Shown piece after piece: positions 35,481 to 43,440 of a stretch of 64,000 nucleotides of DNA (position 1 is its first letter; every line of letters begins with the position of its first letter). The stretch comes from Geoglobus sp. UBA235. GTDB lineage: Archaea; Halobacteriota; Archaeoglobi; Archaeoglobales; Archaeoglobaceae. Position numbers and translations under genes: made by a program. Below the pieces are notes generated by a model. It ran no database searches and was not told where the DNA came from. It saw only the letters and a list, made by a program, of their open reading frames with translations. The stretch lies in contig DACG01000011.1 of the NCBI GenBank assembly GCA_002494725.1, positions 1 through 64,000 of the forward strand, written 5' to 3'.

Positions 35481-35533
35481 GTTAAAAAGTTAACTGCACT
35501 TTAACCGGTTCATGTCGGGACAACATATAAATC
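35481..35533. promoter_or_regulatory. Divergent TATA boxes between hexosamine and WbpE-type operons
   Basis: AACTTTTTAAC (35481-35492, minus) lies about 30 bases before GTG 35456. ACATATAAATC (35523-35533, plus) lies about 27 bases before GTG 35555. Both operons appear to begin leaderless with GTG. Confidence 0.5.
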
Positions 35534-35554
35534 TCGATCCACTCATAAAAAATT

Positions 35555-35827
35555 GTGAAGGTCGAAATTAAAGTTGTTAAAGTTGAGGGGGAGTGCGCCG
35601 CGAATTACAGGCCCGGTGATGCGATGCACCTGAACGGCTTCCTTCTCGAGCCGGAAAAGCCCGTGTGCATCCACGCCCTAATGGCCGTAGGGCATGTGGC
35701 ATATGCCCTCACCCACGGAATGGACGCGAGCTCATTTGGAAAAGACGGGATCATCCTTTCCTGTCCAGATCCGGGAAAACCGTATGGAGATGGAAAGGTG
35801 ATTTTCAGGATCGAGGTGGTTCAATGA
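35555..35827 (+). CDS. TIGR04076-like small protein
   Basis: A 90-residue protein resembling the TIGR04076 family: an N-terminal strand VKVVEGECAANYRPGD near residue 5-20, a central CIHALMAVGHVAYALTHG and a C-terminal LSCPDPGKPYGDGKVIFRIE, read in parts. Three cysteines are conserved-looking. The function is unknown. It starts at GTG 35555 and overlaps the aminotransferase gene by four bases (ATGA), so it leads the WbpE/B/D/A-type operon. Confidence 0.7.
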   Translation: MKVEIKVVKVEGECAANYRPGDAMHLNGFLLEPEKPVCIHALMAVGHVAYALTHGMDASSFGKDGIILSCPDPGKPYGDGKVIFRIEVVQ

Positions 35828-36909
35828 TCCCAATTGCCAAACCTGTAATCGGTGAGGAGGAGATAAGCCAGGTTGTTGAGGTTCTTCGCTCGGGTATGAT
35901 AGTGCAGGGAAAGAAGGTTGCCGAGTTCGAGGATAGGTTCTCCAGGTACATTGGATCGAGGCACGGGATAGCCGTGTCCAACGGCACCGCTGCACTTGAT
36001 ATAGCCCTAAAGGCTGCGGGGATAGGCAGAGGAGATGAGGTCATAACCACCCCCTTCACGTTCATCGCCACCTCCAACGCTATCCTGTTCCAGGGTGCGA
36101 GGCCCGTTTTCGCCGACATCGAGGAAGAGACGTACAACATAAACCCCGATGATGTGCTTGAGAAGGTAACCTCCAAAACGAAAGCTGTTGTCGGCGTCCA
36201 CCTATTCGGCCACCCGTTTGAAGTGAAGCCCATCCTCGAGATATGCGAGGACCACAACCTCATCCTGATCGAGGACTCTGCACAGGCTCACGGTGCAGAG
36301 TATAGAGGGCAGAAGGTCGGAAGCTTTGGGGTGGGATGCTTTTCGTTTTACGCGACCAAAAACATGACCACCTCAGAGGGAGGGATGATCACCTGCAGCG
36401 ATGATGAAATCGCAGAGAGGTGCAGGCTCTTCAGGAGTCACGGGGAGATAAGGAAATACGAGCACGTCCTCTTAGGGCACAACATGAGGATGACGGACAT
36501 CCAGGCGGCTATCGGTCTCACCCAGCTTGAGAAGCTCGACTGGATGAACGAAAGGAGGAGGGAGAACGCAGAGTTCTTCAGAAGGAACATAAGGGTGGAT
36601 GGGCTGAGGAAGCCCGTGGAGAAGGGATACGCGAAGCACGTTTATCACCAGTACGTCCTCCTTCTCGAGGATGAGTTTCCGATGAGCAGGGATGAGTTCT
36701 CCAGTTATCTGTCAGAGAGAGGAGTTGGAAACGCGGTGCACTACCCGAAGCCCGTTTACCTCCAGCCCCTTTACAGGGAGCTGGGATACGAAAGAGGGCT
36801 GTGTCCCACAGCAGAATATGTCGCGGAAAGGGTTATAAGTATCCCCGTCCACCCCCTCCTGAAGGGGGTGGAGCTGAGGCACATAGTCGAGGTAGTAAAC
36901 GGGGTGTGA
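35824..36909 (+). CDS. wbpE: DegT/DnrJ/EryC1 aminotransferase, WbpE-like
   Basis: A 361-residue PLP aminotransferase of nucleotide sugars. The PLP lysine is in FYATKNMTTSEGGM; other family parts are VSNGTAALDIALKAAG and DSAQAHGAEY. Next to WbpB-, WbpD- and WbpA-like genes it most likely aminates the 3-keto group of UDP-GlcNAcA. The ATG at 35824 overlaps the TIGR04076-like stop; a longer frame from 35665 is not supported. Confidence 0.88.
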   Translation: MIPIAKPVIGEEEISQVVEVLRSGMIVQGKKVAEFEDRFSRYIGSRHGIAVSNGTAALDIALKAAGIGRGDEVITTPFTFIATSNAILFQGARPVFADIEEETYNINPDDVLEKVTSKTKAVVGVHLFGHPFEVKPILEICEDHNLILIEDSAQAHGAEYRGQKVGSFGVGCFSFYATKNMTTSEGGMITCSDDEIAERCRLFRSHGEIRKYEHVLLGHNMRMTDIQAAIGLTQLEKLDWMNERRRENAEFFRRNIRVDGLRKPVEKGYAKHVYHQYVLLLEDEFPMSRDEFSSYLSERGVGNAVHYPKPVYLQPLYRELGYERGLCPTAEYVAERVISIPVHPLLKGVELRHIVEVVNGV

Positions 36910-36911
36910 TC

Positions 36912-37832
36912 ATGATTTTCGGCGTCATCGGCGTTGGCTCAATGGGCAGGAGCCACGTGAGAGTTCTCACGGAGATAAAGAGGGTTGATGACGTGGTCAT
37001 CTATGACACCAACCCGGAACAGGCCGAGAGGATTGCAAGGATGTACGATGTCAGAACCACGGATTCCGTAGAGTCCCTGCTGAATGAGGTCGATGCTGTC
37101 AGCATCTGCTCGCCAACCAAGTTTCACTACCAGCATATAAAGATGTGTGTGGAGCGGGAAAAACACATTCTGGTCGAGAAACCCGTAACCTCAAGCTACG
37201 AGGAGGGTGTGAAGCTTCTCGAAATTCTGAGGGAGAAAAAGGGCGTAACCTTCGGGGTCGGCCACATAGAGAGGTTCAACCCCATAGTGTCGGAGCTTGC
37301 AGGGCTCGAGATCGAGGCAACGTACATAGACATGAAAAGACACAATCCCGCCTCGGCGAGAATAACCGACTCAACAGTTATTGAGGATCTGATGATACAC
37401 GACATAGACATCGTCTTTAACGTTCTCTTTCCGGATTCTGAGGACTTCAGGCTGAGTGCTGCCGGTAACGGAAATGTTGTCCAGGCACTTGTGGATTTTG
37501 GAAATGCAATTGCATCGCTTTCGGCGAGCAGAATCTCTTCGAAAAAAATCAGGGCGATCTACATGGAAAACTACGAGTTCACGGTCGAGGGAGACTTCAT
37601 GACGCAGGAGCTTTACATCTACAAGAAGCCGAGCATTTACCAGAACGTGAACGAGAAATACCTGCAGGAGAATGTTATCGAGAAGGTACTCATAAACAAG
37701 GTAGAGCCGCTGAAGGTCGAGCTGAAGACGTTCGTTGATGCAATAGACAGCAGGGTGGAGTTTCCTGTAAACGCCGAGCAGGCTGTCAGAAATCTGAAGA
37801 TCTGTGAGACAATAAGGAGGCTTGTTCTTTGA
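36912..37832 (+). CDS. wbpB: Gfo/Idh/MocA oxidoreductase, WbpB-like
   Basis: A 306-residue NAD(H)-dependent oxidoreductase. The Rossmann motif is GVIGVGSMGRSHVR at the N-terminus, and EKPVTSSYEEG carries the family lysine-proline. The context makes it a WbpB-type enzyme that oxidises C3 of UDP-GlcNAcA before amination. The ATG at 36912 follows GGGTGTGAT, two bases after the wbpE stop. The longer frame from 36801 is spurious. Confidence 0.87.
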   Translation: MIFGVIGVGSMGRSHVRVLTEIKRVDDVVIYDTNPEQAERIARMYDVRTTDSVESLLNEVDAVSICSPTKFHYQHIKMCVEREKHILVEKPVTSSYEEGVKLLEILREKKGVTFGVGHIERFNPIVSELAGLEIEATYIDMKRHNPASARITDSTVIEDLMIHDIDIVFNVLFPDSEDFRLSAAGNGNVVQALVDFGNAIASLSASRISSKKIRAIYMENYEFTVEGDFMTQELYIYKKPSIYQNVNEKYLQENVIEKVLINKVEPLKVELKTFVDAIDSRVEFPVNAEQAVRNLKICETIRRLVL

Positions 37833-38404
37833 GCACGTACATACACCCTACAGCCATTGTGGAGTCCAGCGATGTGGGAGAGGGAACGAGAATCTGGCAC
37901 TTCGTCCACATCAGGGAGGGAGCAAGGATTGGCAGGAACTGCAACATCGGGAAGGGGGTTTATGTGGACACGGGAGTTGTTATAGGAAACAGCGTCAAGA
38001 TTCAGAACTTTGCAACGCTTTACAGGGGTGTCGTTATCGAGGATGACGTGTTCATAGGCCCAGCAGTTGTGTTCACGAACGACCTCTACCCGAGGGCGTT
38101 CATATGGGGAGACGAGAAGATAGTGGAGACGAAGGTGAGGAGGGGAGCGAGCATAGGCGCGAACTCGACGATAGTGTGTGGGGTGGAGATTGGAGAGTAC
38201 GCAATGGTTGGGGCAGGGAGTGTTGTTACAAAGAGCATTCCCCCCCACGCGCTCGTTTACGGCAACCCTGCAAGGTTAAGAGGTTTCGTGTGCTACTGCG
38301 GCAGGAAGCTGGAGAGTGTGGTGGAGAGTGGTGAGGACTCCATCACGTACACCTGCAACCACTGCGGCAGGAGCGTGGTAATAGACAGGAGGTGGATGGA
38401 TTGA
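37829..38404 (+). CDS. wbpD: Hexapeptide N-acetyltransferase, WbpD-like, with zinc-ribbon tail
   Basis: A 191-residue left-handed beta-helix acyltransferase of the WbpD/WlbB type (IHPTAIVESSDVGEGTRIWH, then NDLYPRA and GNPARLRGFVCYCG). It would acetylate the 3-amino group of UDP-GlcNAc(3NH2)A. The C-terminal 35 residues contain CYCG and CNHCG, a zinc-ribbon-like pair. The start is TTG 37829, overlapping the wbpB stop as TTGA and preceded by AAGGAGG. Confidence 0.87.
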   Translation: MSTYIHPTAIVESSDVGEGTRIWHFVHIREGARIGRNCNIGKGVYVDTGVVIGNSVKIQNFATLYRGVVIEDDVFIGPAVVFTNDLYPRAFIWGDEKIVETKVRRGASIGANSTIVCGVEIGEYAMVGAGSVVTKSIPPHALVYGNPARLRGFVCYCGRKLESVVESGEDSITYTCNHCGRSVVIDRRWMD

Positions 38405-39564
38405 GAGTTGCGGTCATAGGCCTTGGAAAGGCAGGCCTTCCGCTTGCAGCGGTGATTGCAGACTCCGGCATCGAGGTCATCGGAGTCGACCTCGACGAGG
38501 AGAAGTGCGGAATGATCAACTCCGGGAAGAACCCGATTCCGGAAGAAACTGGACTCGACGAGCTGATAAGGAAGCACGGTGGGAGAAAGCTGAAAGCAAC
38601 CCCCGACTATGAGGGGGCAGCAGATTGCGACGCTTACATCGTCATAGTCCCTCTCCTCCTTGACGACCTCAAAAATCCGGACTTCAGAATCCTGGAGTCC
38701 GCCTTCAGAGGGGTCGGAAGAATCCTGAAAAAGGGCGATATAGTTGTTCTTGAGACTACTGTTCCACCCGGAACGACCGAGACCCTCGTGAGGGAGTGGC
38801 TCGAGGAGGGGAGCGGTTTAAAGCTTGGGGAGTTTTACCTGGCATACTCACCTGAAAGGATAATGACCGGATACAGCATATCCCGCCTGAGAGAGTTTCC
38901 TAAGGTTATCGGTGGGGTGGACGAGGAGAGTGGCAGGAGGGCTTACAAACTCTACTCCAAGTTCATTCCCAACCTGCACTTGGTGTCGAACGCGAGGACT
39001 GCAGAGTTCATAAAGGTCATAGAGGGCTGCTACAGAGATGTGAACATAGCCCTGGCAAACGAGCTGTTCAAAATCGCTGAAGAGCTTGGAGTTGACTTTT
39101 ATGAAGCGAGGGAAAAAGCAAATCACGAATACTGTCACATTCACCTGCCCTCAACAGGTGTAGGCGGGCACTGCATTCCCGTTTACCCATGGTTCCTGAT
39201 AAGGGAGATGGAGAGGAGGGAGAAGTACGACCACGCAAGGCTGCTGAGGGTTTCCAGGGAGCTGAACGACGAGATGATCAACTACTGGGCTGAGAGGGTA
39301 GTTCTGGAGTGCATGAAGGTGAACAAGCCGCTAAGCGAGGTGAAGATTTGCATCAAGGGAATAACCTTTAGGAAGGGAGTTAAAGAAATCTATCACAGCA
39401 GAAACTTGGCTTTGGCTAAGCTCTTAGCTGAAAAGGGGTTGGACGTTGGAGTTTACGATGAAATGTTCACGCCAGAAGAAGTTAAGGAGCTCGGGTTAGA
39501 GTGGAGAGAGCCGGAAGAGGCGGATGTGGTGTTTGACTGTTTTGAGCTGAGACTCGATAAATGA
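38401..39564 (+). CDS. wbpA: UDP-N-acetylhexosamine 6-dehydrogenase, WbpA/WecC-like
   Basis: A 387-residue NAD-dependent dehydrogenase that oxidises C6 of UDP-GlcNAc or UDP-ManNAc to the uronic acid. The N-terminus has VAVIGLGKAGLPLA; the catalytic cysteine is in VGGHCIPVYP. A TTG at 38401 overlapping the wbpD stop (TTGA) after GGAGGTGG is the likely start. Last gene of the operon. Fragments of its 3' end recur at 40188-40240 and 41374-41482. Confidence 0.88.
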   Translation: MRVAVIGLGKAGLPLAAVIADSGIEVIGVDLDEEKCGMINSGKNPIPEETGLDELIRKHGGRKLKATPDYEGAADCDAYIVIVPLLLDDLKNPDFRILESAFRGVGRILKKGDIVVLETTVPPGTTETLVREWLEEGSGLKLGEFYLAYSPERIMTGYSISRLREFPKVIGGVDEESGRRAYKLYSKFIPNLHLVSNARTAEFIKVIEGCYRDVNIALANELFKIAEELGVDFYEAREKANHEYCHIHLPSTGVGGHCIPVYPWFLIREMERREKYDHARLLRVSRELNDEMINYWAERVVLECMKVNKPLSEVKICIKGITFRKGVKEIYHSRNLALAKLLAEKGLDVGVYDEMFTPEEVKELGLEWREPEEADVVFDCFELRLDK

Positions 39565-39850
39565 TGCTAAAATTCCAAGATGCCTCTTCAGAACTTTCCA
39601 TTCTTACAGGATTGGTTGTTGACGTTCTTAAGAGAATTACACTCTCTGATAATCTTCTCAGTCTAAAAACGAGTTCCACAGAATTCTTATCGTCTGTGAT
39701 CAGAGCTCTACCTTCTTCCTCCGCTTTTTCAAGAACTTCATCATCTGACGCCGAAGTTTTCCAGTCACCAGCAAAGATTACATCGTATCCGGCATTTTCC
39801 AGTAAAATCGAAAATCTTTTTCCAGTGCATTCATCCACAAGAAACTTCAG
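39565..39850 (-). pseudogene. Truncated DUF5615 PIN-like toxin
   Basis: A minus-strand frame encodes a DUF5615 (PIN-like) protein: FLVDECTGKRFSILLENAGY, VIFAGDW, an acidic ALITDDKN, and ESVILLR. After about 80 residues the sequence loses the family C-terminus and runs into the wbpA 3' end. There is no standard start codon: the expected position reads CTG (39848-39850). It follows a frameshifted DUF433 gene and is probably a decaying toxin. Confidence 0.6.
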
Positions 39851-39852
39851 CG

Positions 39853-40088
39853 TTAAGCTTTCTCTACCACTGGTATTACCTCTTCTCCAGAAACGACCTT
39901 TGCAGCATACTCCAAAGCTGCTTTTACGCCATCTTCGGTAAGGTTTGGACACTCCTCCAGTATCTTTTCACACTCATTCTTTCAGCCAATCTTCTGATAA
40001 TGGCATCAACTGAAATTCTCGTTCCCTTGATAACGGGCTTTCCAACCATAACTTTCGGGTTTACGACTATTCTCTCTTCCTTTCCCAT
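39853..40088 (-). pseudogene. Frameshifted DUF433 antitoxin-like gene
   Basis: From ATG 40088 the frame encodes a DUF433 start (RIVVNPKVMVGKPVIKGTRI, then SVDAIIRRLAE). The C-terminal half (KILEECPNLTEDGVKAALEY) is in another frame ending at TAA 39853. The shift is a missing base near 39973, and the span of 236 bases is one short of a whole number of codons. DUF433 proteins commonly accompany DUF5615 toxins, which follows here. Confidence 0.7.
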
Positions 40089-40187
40089 ACTTTAAAATCT
40101 GTAATTGTTGTAAAGTTATTATACTTTTCTCACATCTCACCAATCAAGGAAAGGATGGGTAAGAGATACTCAATAACTGCGTGCTGA

Positions 40188-40240
40188 AGAGCTATATCAC
40201 AACAGCAGAAACTTGGCTTTGGCTTAGGGTCTTAGTCAGC
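40188..40240 (+). pseudogene. Fragment of a UDP-sugar dehydrogenase gene
   Basis: The bases AGCAGAAACTTGGCTTTGGC here repeat those at 39396-39417 in wbpA, with flanking similarity (TATCAC before and CTTAG after), in the same orientation. A three-base insertion and other changes break the frame. It is a remnant of a second copy. The surrounding 40089-40336 shows no other gene. Confidence 0.65.
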
Positions 40241-40336
40241 GAGAGGATATTGCCCTCTTTCAATCAAATGTCACTCTATACTATTTTTAAAACGAACGGG
40301 TTTACGTGGAAAGAAAAAAGGGAAGTTTTTCCTGTA

Positions 40337-40672
40337 TTAGTTTGAGAGGAACGCAAAGAAGATGGATAGGGAGACGAATATCACAACGGCTCAAGCTGAG
40401 ATGAACGGAGTTCTCAGTTTCTCGCTGTTAAACAGGTTGGACAAGACGCCGGAGAGCAAAATCAGAATGAGCGATACGGGCAGTATTAAGAATTTTAATT
40501 TTCAGGAAATACTGAAGTGGGATTCGAGAGAACAGCGTCATTTAATTTCTTGGTAATGAGGAGAGTTGAAAGAGCTATTGCCAAGCTGTAGATTTCGAAA
40601 TTCTCGGGTTCAAGAATTCTCGCCGAGATTACCGTTAGAAGCAGTCTTGACAAATTCCTGAACTACCAAGGA
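40337..40672 (-). pseudogene. Remnant of a polysaccharide flippase gene
   Basis: On the minus strand a segment encodes ARILEPENFEIYSLAIALST, matching the flippase N-terminus at 24527 (ARALGPENFGIYSLSISIAF), preceded by NLSRLLLTVIS. Downstream, after a large internal loss, a hydrophobic tail reads LILILLSGVLSNLFN and, past an in-frame TGA, VVIFVSLSIFFAFLSN to a stop at 40337. Several hundred codons are missing. It is a dead gene of the same family. Confidence 0.65.
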
Positions 40673-40686
40673 TGAAGAGTTGTAAC

Positions 40687-41085
40687 TCATTCCACAAACT
40701 CCGCATCAATTCCAATTCTCTTCGCAACTTTCCACTGTTTTTCATCGCTTGTCAAGAGATTACCGAGTTTCTTAGCCTGAGCAAGATACAAAGCGTCGTA
40801 AACGGTTATTCTCTCTTCCAGCGATATCTCCAAGGCATCATCGAGATAGCTCTCAAACGGCTCGAAAACTACGACGTCTTTGAGTTTTTTCAGCGCGTCA
40901 AACATTATTTTTGCTTCTTCGTGCGAAATTTCCCTGTAGATCACATGATGCTTCCAGACAGCGTTTGAAACCTCAGCCAAAGCTAACGTTAAAGAATATG
41001 ACTCGTCTACCAGGTATTCTCTAACTTTCTCCCAGTTGTTCTCTCTGAGAATGTACTTCGCCAGCGACGAGGCGTCAATTACCAT
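40687..41085 (-). CDS. vapC: VapC-type PIN-domain toxin
   Basis: A 132-residue PIN-domain ribonuclease. Acidic catalytic residues are visible in MVIDASSLAKY (D4), LALAEVSNAVWKH, VYDALYLAQAKK and LLTSDEK. As toxin of a VapBC pair it would cleave RNA unless bound by VapB. The ATG at 41085 is used; a GTG at 41088 is directly before it. It overlaps vapB by about 11 bases and appears intact, unlike the neighbouring DUF433/DUF5615 pair. Confidence 0.88.
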   Translation of the reverse strand: MVIDASSLAKYILRENNWEKVREYLVDESYSLTLALAEVSNAVWKHHVIYREISHEEAKIMFDALKKLKDVVVFEPFESYLDDALEISLEERITVYDALYLAQAKKLGNLLTSDEKQWKVAKRIGIDAEFVE

Positions 41086-41296
41086 CACGGTCTTCCCTCA
41101 CGTATTTTCTTGCCGTTCCCTTTCCTGTTTCTGGCAATTTTGAAAGCATCGCATCTATCTCTTCCAAAGCTCTTTTCCTCCTGTATTCTCTGATCCTCGC
41201 TTCAATGAACTTTCTCACTTCCTCACTCCAGTTGATCCCGGTTTCTTTCATTTGCTCCTTGAGCTCTTTTGGAATTCTGAAGCTCACGATCTCCAT
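41075..41296 (-). CDS. vapB: VapB-type antitoxin
   Basis: A 73-residue partner of the VapC toxin. The N-terminus MEIVSFRIPKELKEQMKE is a ribbon-helix-helix DNA-binding motif; the C-terminal half, with RKRALEEIDAMLSKLPETG, would neutralise VapC. A TATA box at 41319-41327 lies about 27 bases before its ATG, implying a leaderless message. Confidence 0.85.
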   Translation of the reverse strand: MEIVSFRIPKELKEQMKETGINWSEEVRKFIEARIREYRRKRALEEIDAMLSKLPETGKGTARKYVREDRDGN

Positions 41297-41318
41297 ATAT
41301 TACTCTACTGTATCACCA

Positions 41319-41327
41319 ATATATAAA
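41319..41327 (-). promoter_or_regulatory. TATA box of vapBC
   Basis: On the minus strand GTTTATATA is centred about 27 bases before the vapB ATG at 41296. Confidence 0.5.
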
Positions 41328-41373
41328 CGTTCCCGTATTACGAAAGTCCGGTTAACTTAACAGCCTCGGCTGG

Positions 41374-41482
41374 TTGAAGTATGTCGTTGAAGTTTACATG
41401 GCTTTCCATGCACTGAAAACATTTTTTGGTGAGTTGGCGGATGTTGTGTTTGATTGCTTTGAGCTGAGATTTCACAATAAGA
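41374..41482 (+). pseudogene. Second fragment of a UDP-sugar dehydrogenase 3' end
   Basis: The frame ELADVVFDCFELR at 41431-41469 copies the C-terminus of wbpA (ADVVFDCFELRLDK). Bases 41436-41469 match 39519-39552 with three differences. The preceding residues (VVEVYMAFHALKTFFG) are a degraded form of the dehydrogenase tail. This marks the end of a lost second copy or a recombination scar just before asnB. Confidence 0.7.
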
Positions 41483-41487
41483 GCAAC

Positions 41488-41510
41488 GTTTAAATAGGGA
41501 TTTAAGGAGT
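41488..41510 (+). promoter_or_regulatory. TATA box and leader of asnB
   Basis: GTTTAAATA (41488-41496) is centred about 29 bases before the asnB ATG at 41521. An AAGGAG at 41504-41509 could serve as ribosome binding site. The promoter lies immediately beyond the dehydrogenase fragment. Confidence 0.4.
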
Positions 41511-41520
41511 TCGATAACCA

Positions 41521-43428
41521 ATGTGCGGAATATTCGGTTTCTACGGACTCGAAGACAGAAATCTGCTGTTAAAAATGAGCGATATTTTAAAGCACAGAGG
41601 ACCAGACGATAGGGGATTTTTCTTGGACGGGAGCATAGGTTTGGGTAATGTCAGACTAAGCATAATAGACATTGAAGGTGGGAAGCAGCCAATATTTAAC
41701 GAGGAAGGATCAATAGTTGTCGTTTACAACGGAGAAATATACAACTTTAGAGAGCTGAGAAAAGAACTCGAAAAAAGAGGACACAGATTTTACACCAACA
41801 CCGACACGGAGGTGATCGTTCACGCCTACGAAGAATGGGGATTCGACAGCGTTCTTAAATTCAACGGGATGTTCGCCTTTGCTTTGTGGGATTCGAACAA
41901 GAAGTTGCTGTTTTTAGCAAGAGACAGAAGCGGAATAAAGCCACTCTACTACACGATCCGCAACGGGAAATTTCTATTCGCATCTGAGATAAAGGCACTG
42001 CTGCTCCATCCAGAAGTTAAAAGAGAGCTTGATCTTCAGGCGTTCCATTACTTCGTAAACCTTAGGTACGTGCCAAAAGAGTACACACTGATCAGCGATG
42101 TGAAAAAGCTTTTGGCGGGCCACTACATGATTGTAAACGATAAGGGAATAAAAATCGTTAGATACTGGAGGCCAAGGATAAACGTAAAGGATCTCCCCAA
42201 GGGGTACTTCGTTAAAACGTTGTTGAAAATTTTGAAAAACGCTGTGAGGAGGCATTTAATTAGCGACGTTCCGATTGGCGTTTACCTTTCAAGCGGGCTG
42301 GATAGTTCAACAATAGTAGCTTTAGCTTCTCAAGTTAGTGAAGAACCAGTTAAAACGTTCACGCTTGTTTTTGGTGATCCGCAAGATGAACATTTAGATT
42401 CGAGGAGAATAGCGGAGGAGTTTGAAACCGATCATAAGGAAGTTCACATAGAGGAGTACAAATTACTGAAGGAGTATCCGAAAATGATATGGTACGCTGA
42501 CATGCCCAAAAGAAACCTCTACCCGTACTACTTAGCGAAGGGAGTTAGGAAACACGTTAAAGTTGTTTTGAGTGGTTTGGGGGGCGACGAACTTTTCGGC
42601 GGGTACGACTGGAAGTACCAGTATGCGATCAACTTTGAAAAGTTTAGAAAAGCATTTCCAAAAAGCAATTTAAACAGGTTGAAAGGTTATGCCCACGAAA
42701 TCGTAAAAGTTCTATCAAATTACGGATCTTTGGAGGACATAGAACTGATAAACAGATTGAAGAAAGTTCTCCACATAGACAGCAAAGTCGATCAGTACTT
42801 GGCAATTTCCAGCTTGGATGAAGTATTCGTCGAAGACTACTTAAATAATATATATGGAAACAAGCTAAGAGAACGTGAACTGAGATCTGTCAGAGAAATT
42901 TTCGAGGAATACTTCAGAGGTAACGAAAACTTCGTTGATCAGGTGTTACTAGCCGATTACAGCGTTAAGCTCGTGGATGATTTTCTGCACGTAGAGGACA
43001 CGATGTCCATGTCAAACTCGTTGGAATCAAGAGTGCCATTCTTAGACAACGAACTTGTAGAGTTCGCTTTCACAATACCGAGCCATCTAAAATTCAACCA
43101 GCAGACAAACAAGTACATTTTGAAGAAAGCCATGATGAACGTACTACCAAAAGAGGTCATAAACAGAGAGAAAAGAGGGTTCGGTGTAAACGTTTACGCA
43201 AGGTTTAGGGATGAAATTAGAGAGTACGCAGAACAGATTTTACCAGAGGGTAACGCTGTCAGGCTGGGTTTAATTAAGAAAGATTATATAGAAAAAGTCT
43301 TGAAAACTTATCCCCAACCGGAAATGGCCAAGCACTACACTCTAATCTGGAATCTAATAACATTTGAGATCTGGTACGAATTATTTATAAACAGTGAAAA
43401 AATCGAAAAACCAAAATTTAATATTTAA
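41521..43428 (+). CDS. asnB: Asparagine synthetase, glutamine-hydrolysing
   Basis: A 635-residue class II amidotransferase: MCGIFGFYG with Cys2 nucleophile, glutaminase domain to about residue 190, then a PP-loop LSSGLDSSTIVAL near residue 256 and SGLGGDELFGGYDWKYQ. AsnB-type proteins in surface-glycan loci can amidate uronic acids in nucleotide sugars or glycans as well as aspartate. Its position in this locus makes that alternative worth testing. Composition is more A+T-rich than genes before 39.5 kb. Confidence 0.85.
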   Translation: MCGIFGFYGLEDRNLLLKMSDILKHRGPDDRGFFLDGSIGLGNVRLSIIDIEGGKQPIFNEEGSIVVVYNGEIYNFRELRKELEKRGHRFYTNTDTEVIVHAYEEWGFDSVLKFNGMFAFALWDSNKKLLFLARDRSGIKPLYYTIRNGKFLFASEIKALLLHPEVKRELDLQAFHYFVNLRYVPKEYTLISDVKKLLAGHYMIVNDKGIKIVRYWRPRINVKDLPKGYFVKTLLKILKNAVRRHLISDVPIGVYLSSGLDSSTIVALASQVSEEPVKTFTLVFGDPQDEHLDSRRIAEEFETDHKEVHIEEYKLLKEYPKMIWYADMPKRNLYPYYLAKGVRKHVKVVLSGLGGDELFGGYDWKYQYAINFEKFRKAFPKSNLNRLKGYAHEIVKVLSNYGSLEDIELINRLKKVLHIDSKVDQYLAISSLDEVFVEDYLNNIYGNKLRERELRSVREIFEEYFRGNENFVDQVLLADYSVKLVDDFLHVEDTMSMSNSLESRVPFLDNELVEFAFTIPSHLKFNQQTNKYILKKAMMNVLPKEVINREKRGFGVNVYARFRDEIREYAEQILPEGNAVRLGLIKKDYIEKVLKTYPQPEMAKHYTLIWNLITFEIWYELFINSEKIEKPKFNI

Positions 43429-43440
43429 ATACTAAATGAA

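Noticed and set aside
39561..39941. A 126-codon plus-strand frame after wbpA
   Set aside because: It is antisense to the DUF5615 and DUF433 remnants, whose translations match known families.
40362..40556. A 64-codon plus-strand frame
   Set aside because: It is antisense to the flippase remnant; its sequence is not protein-like.
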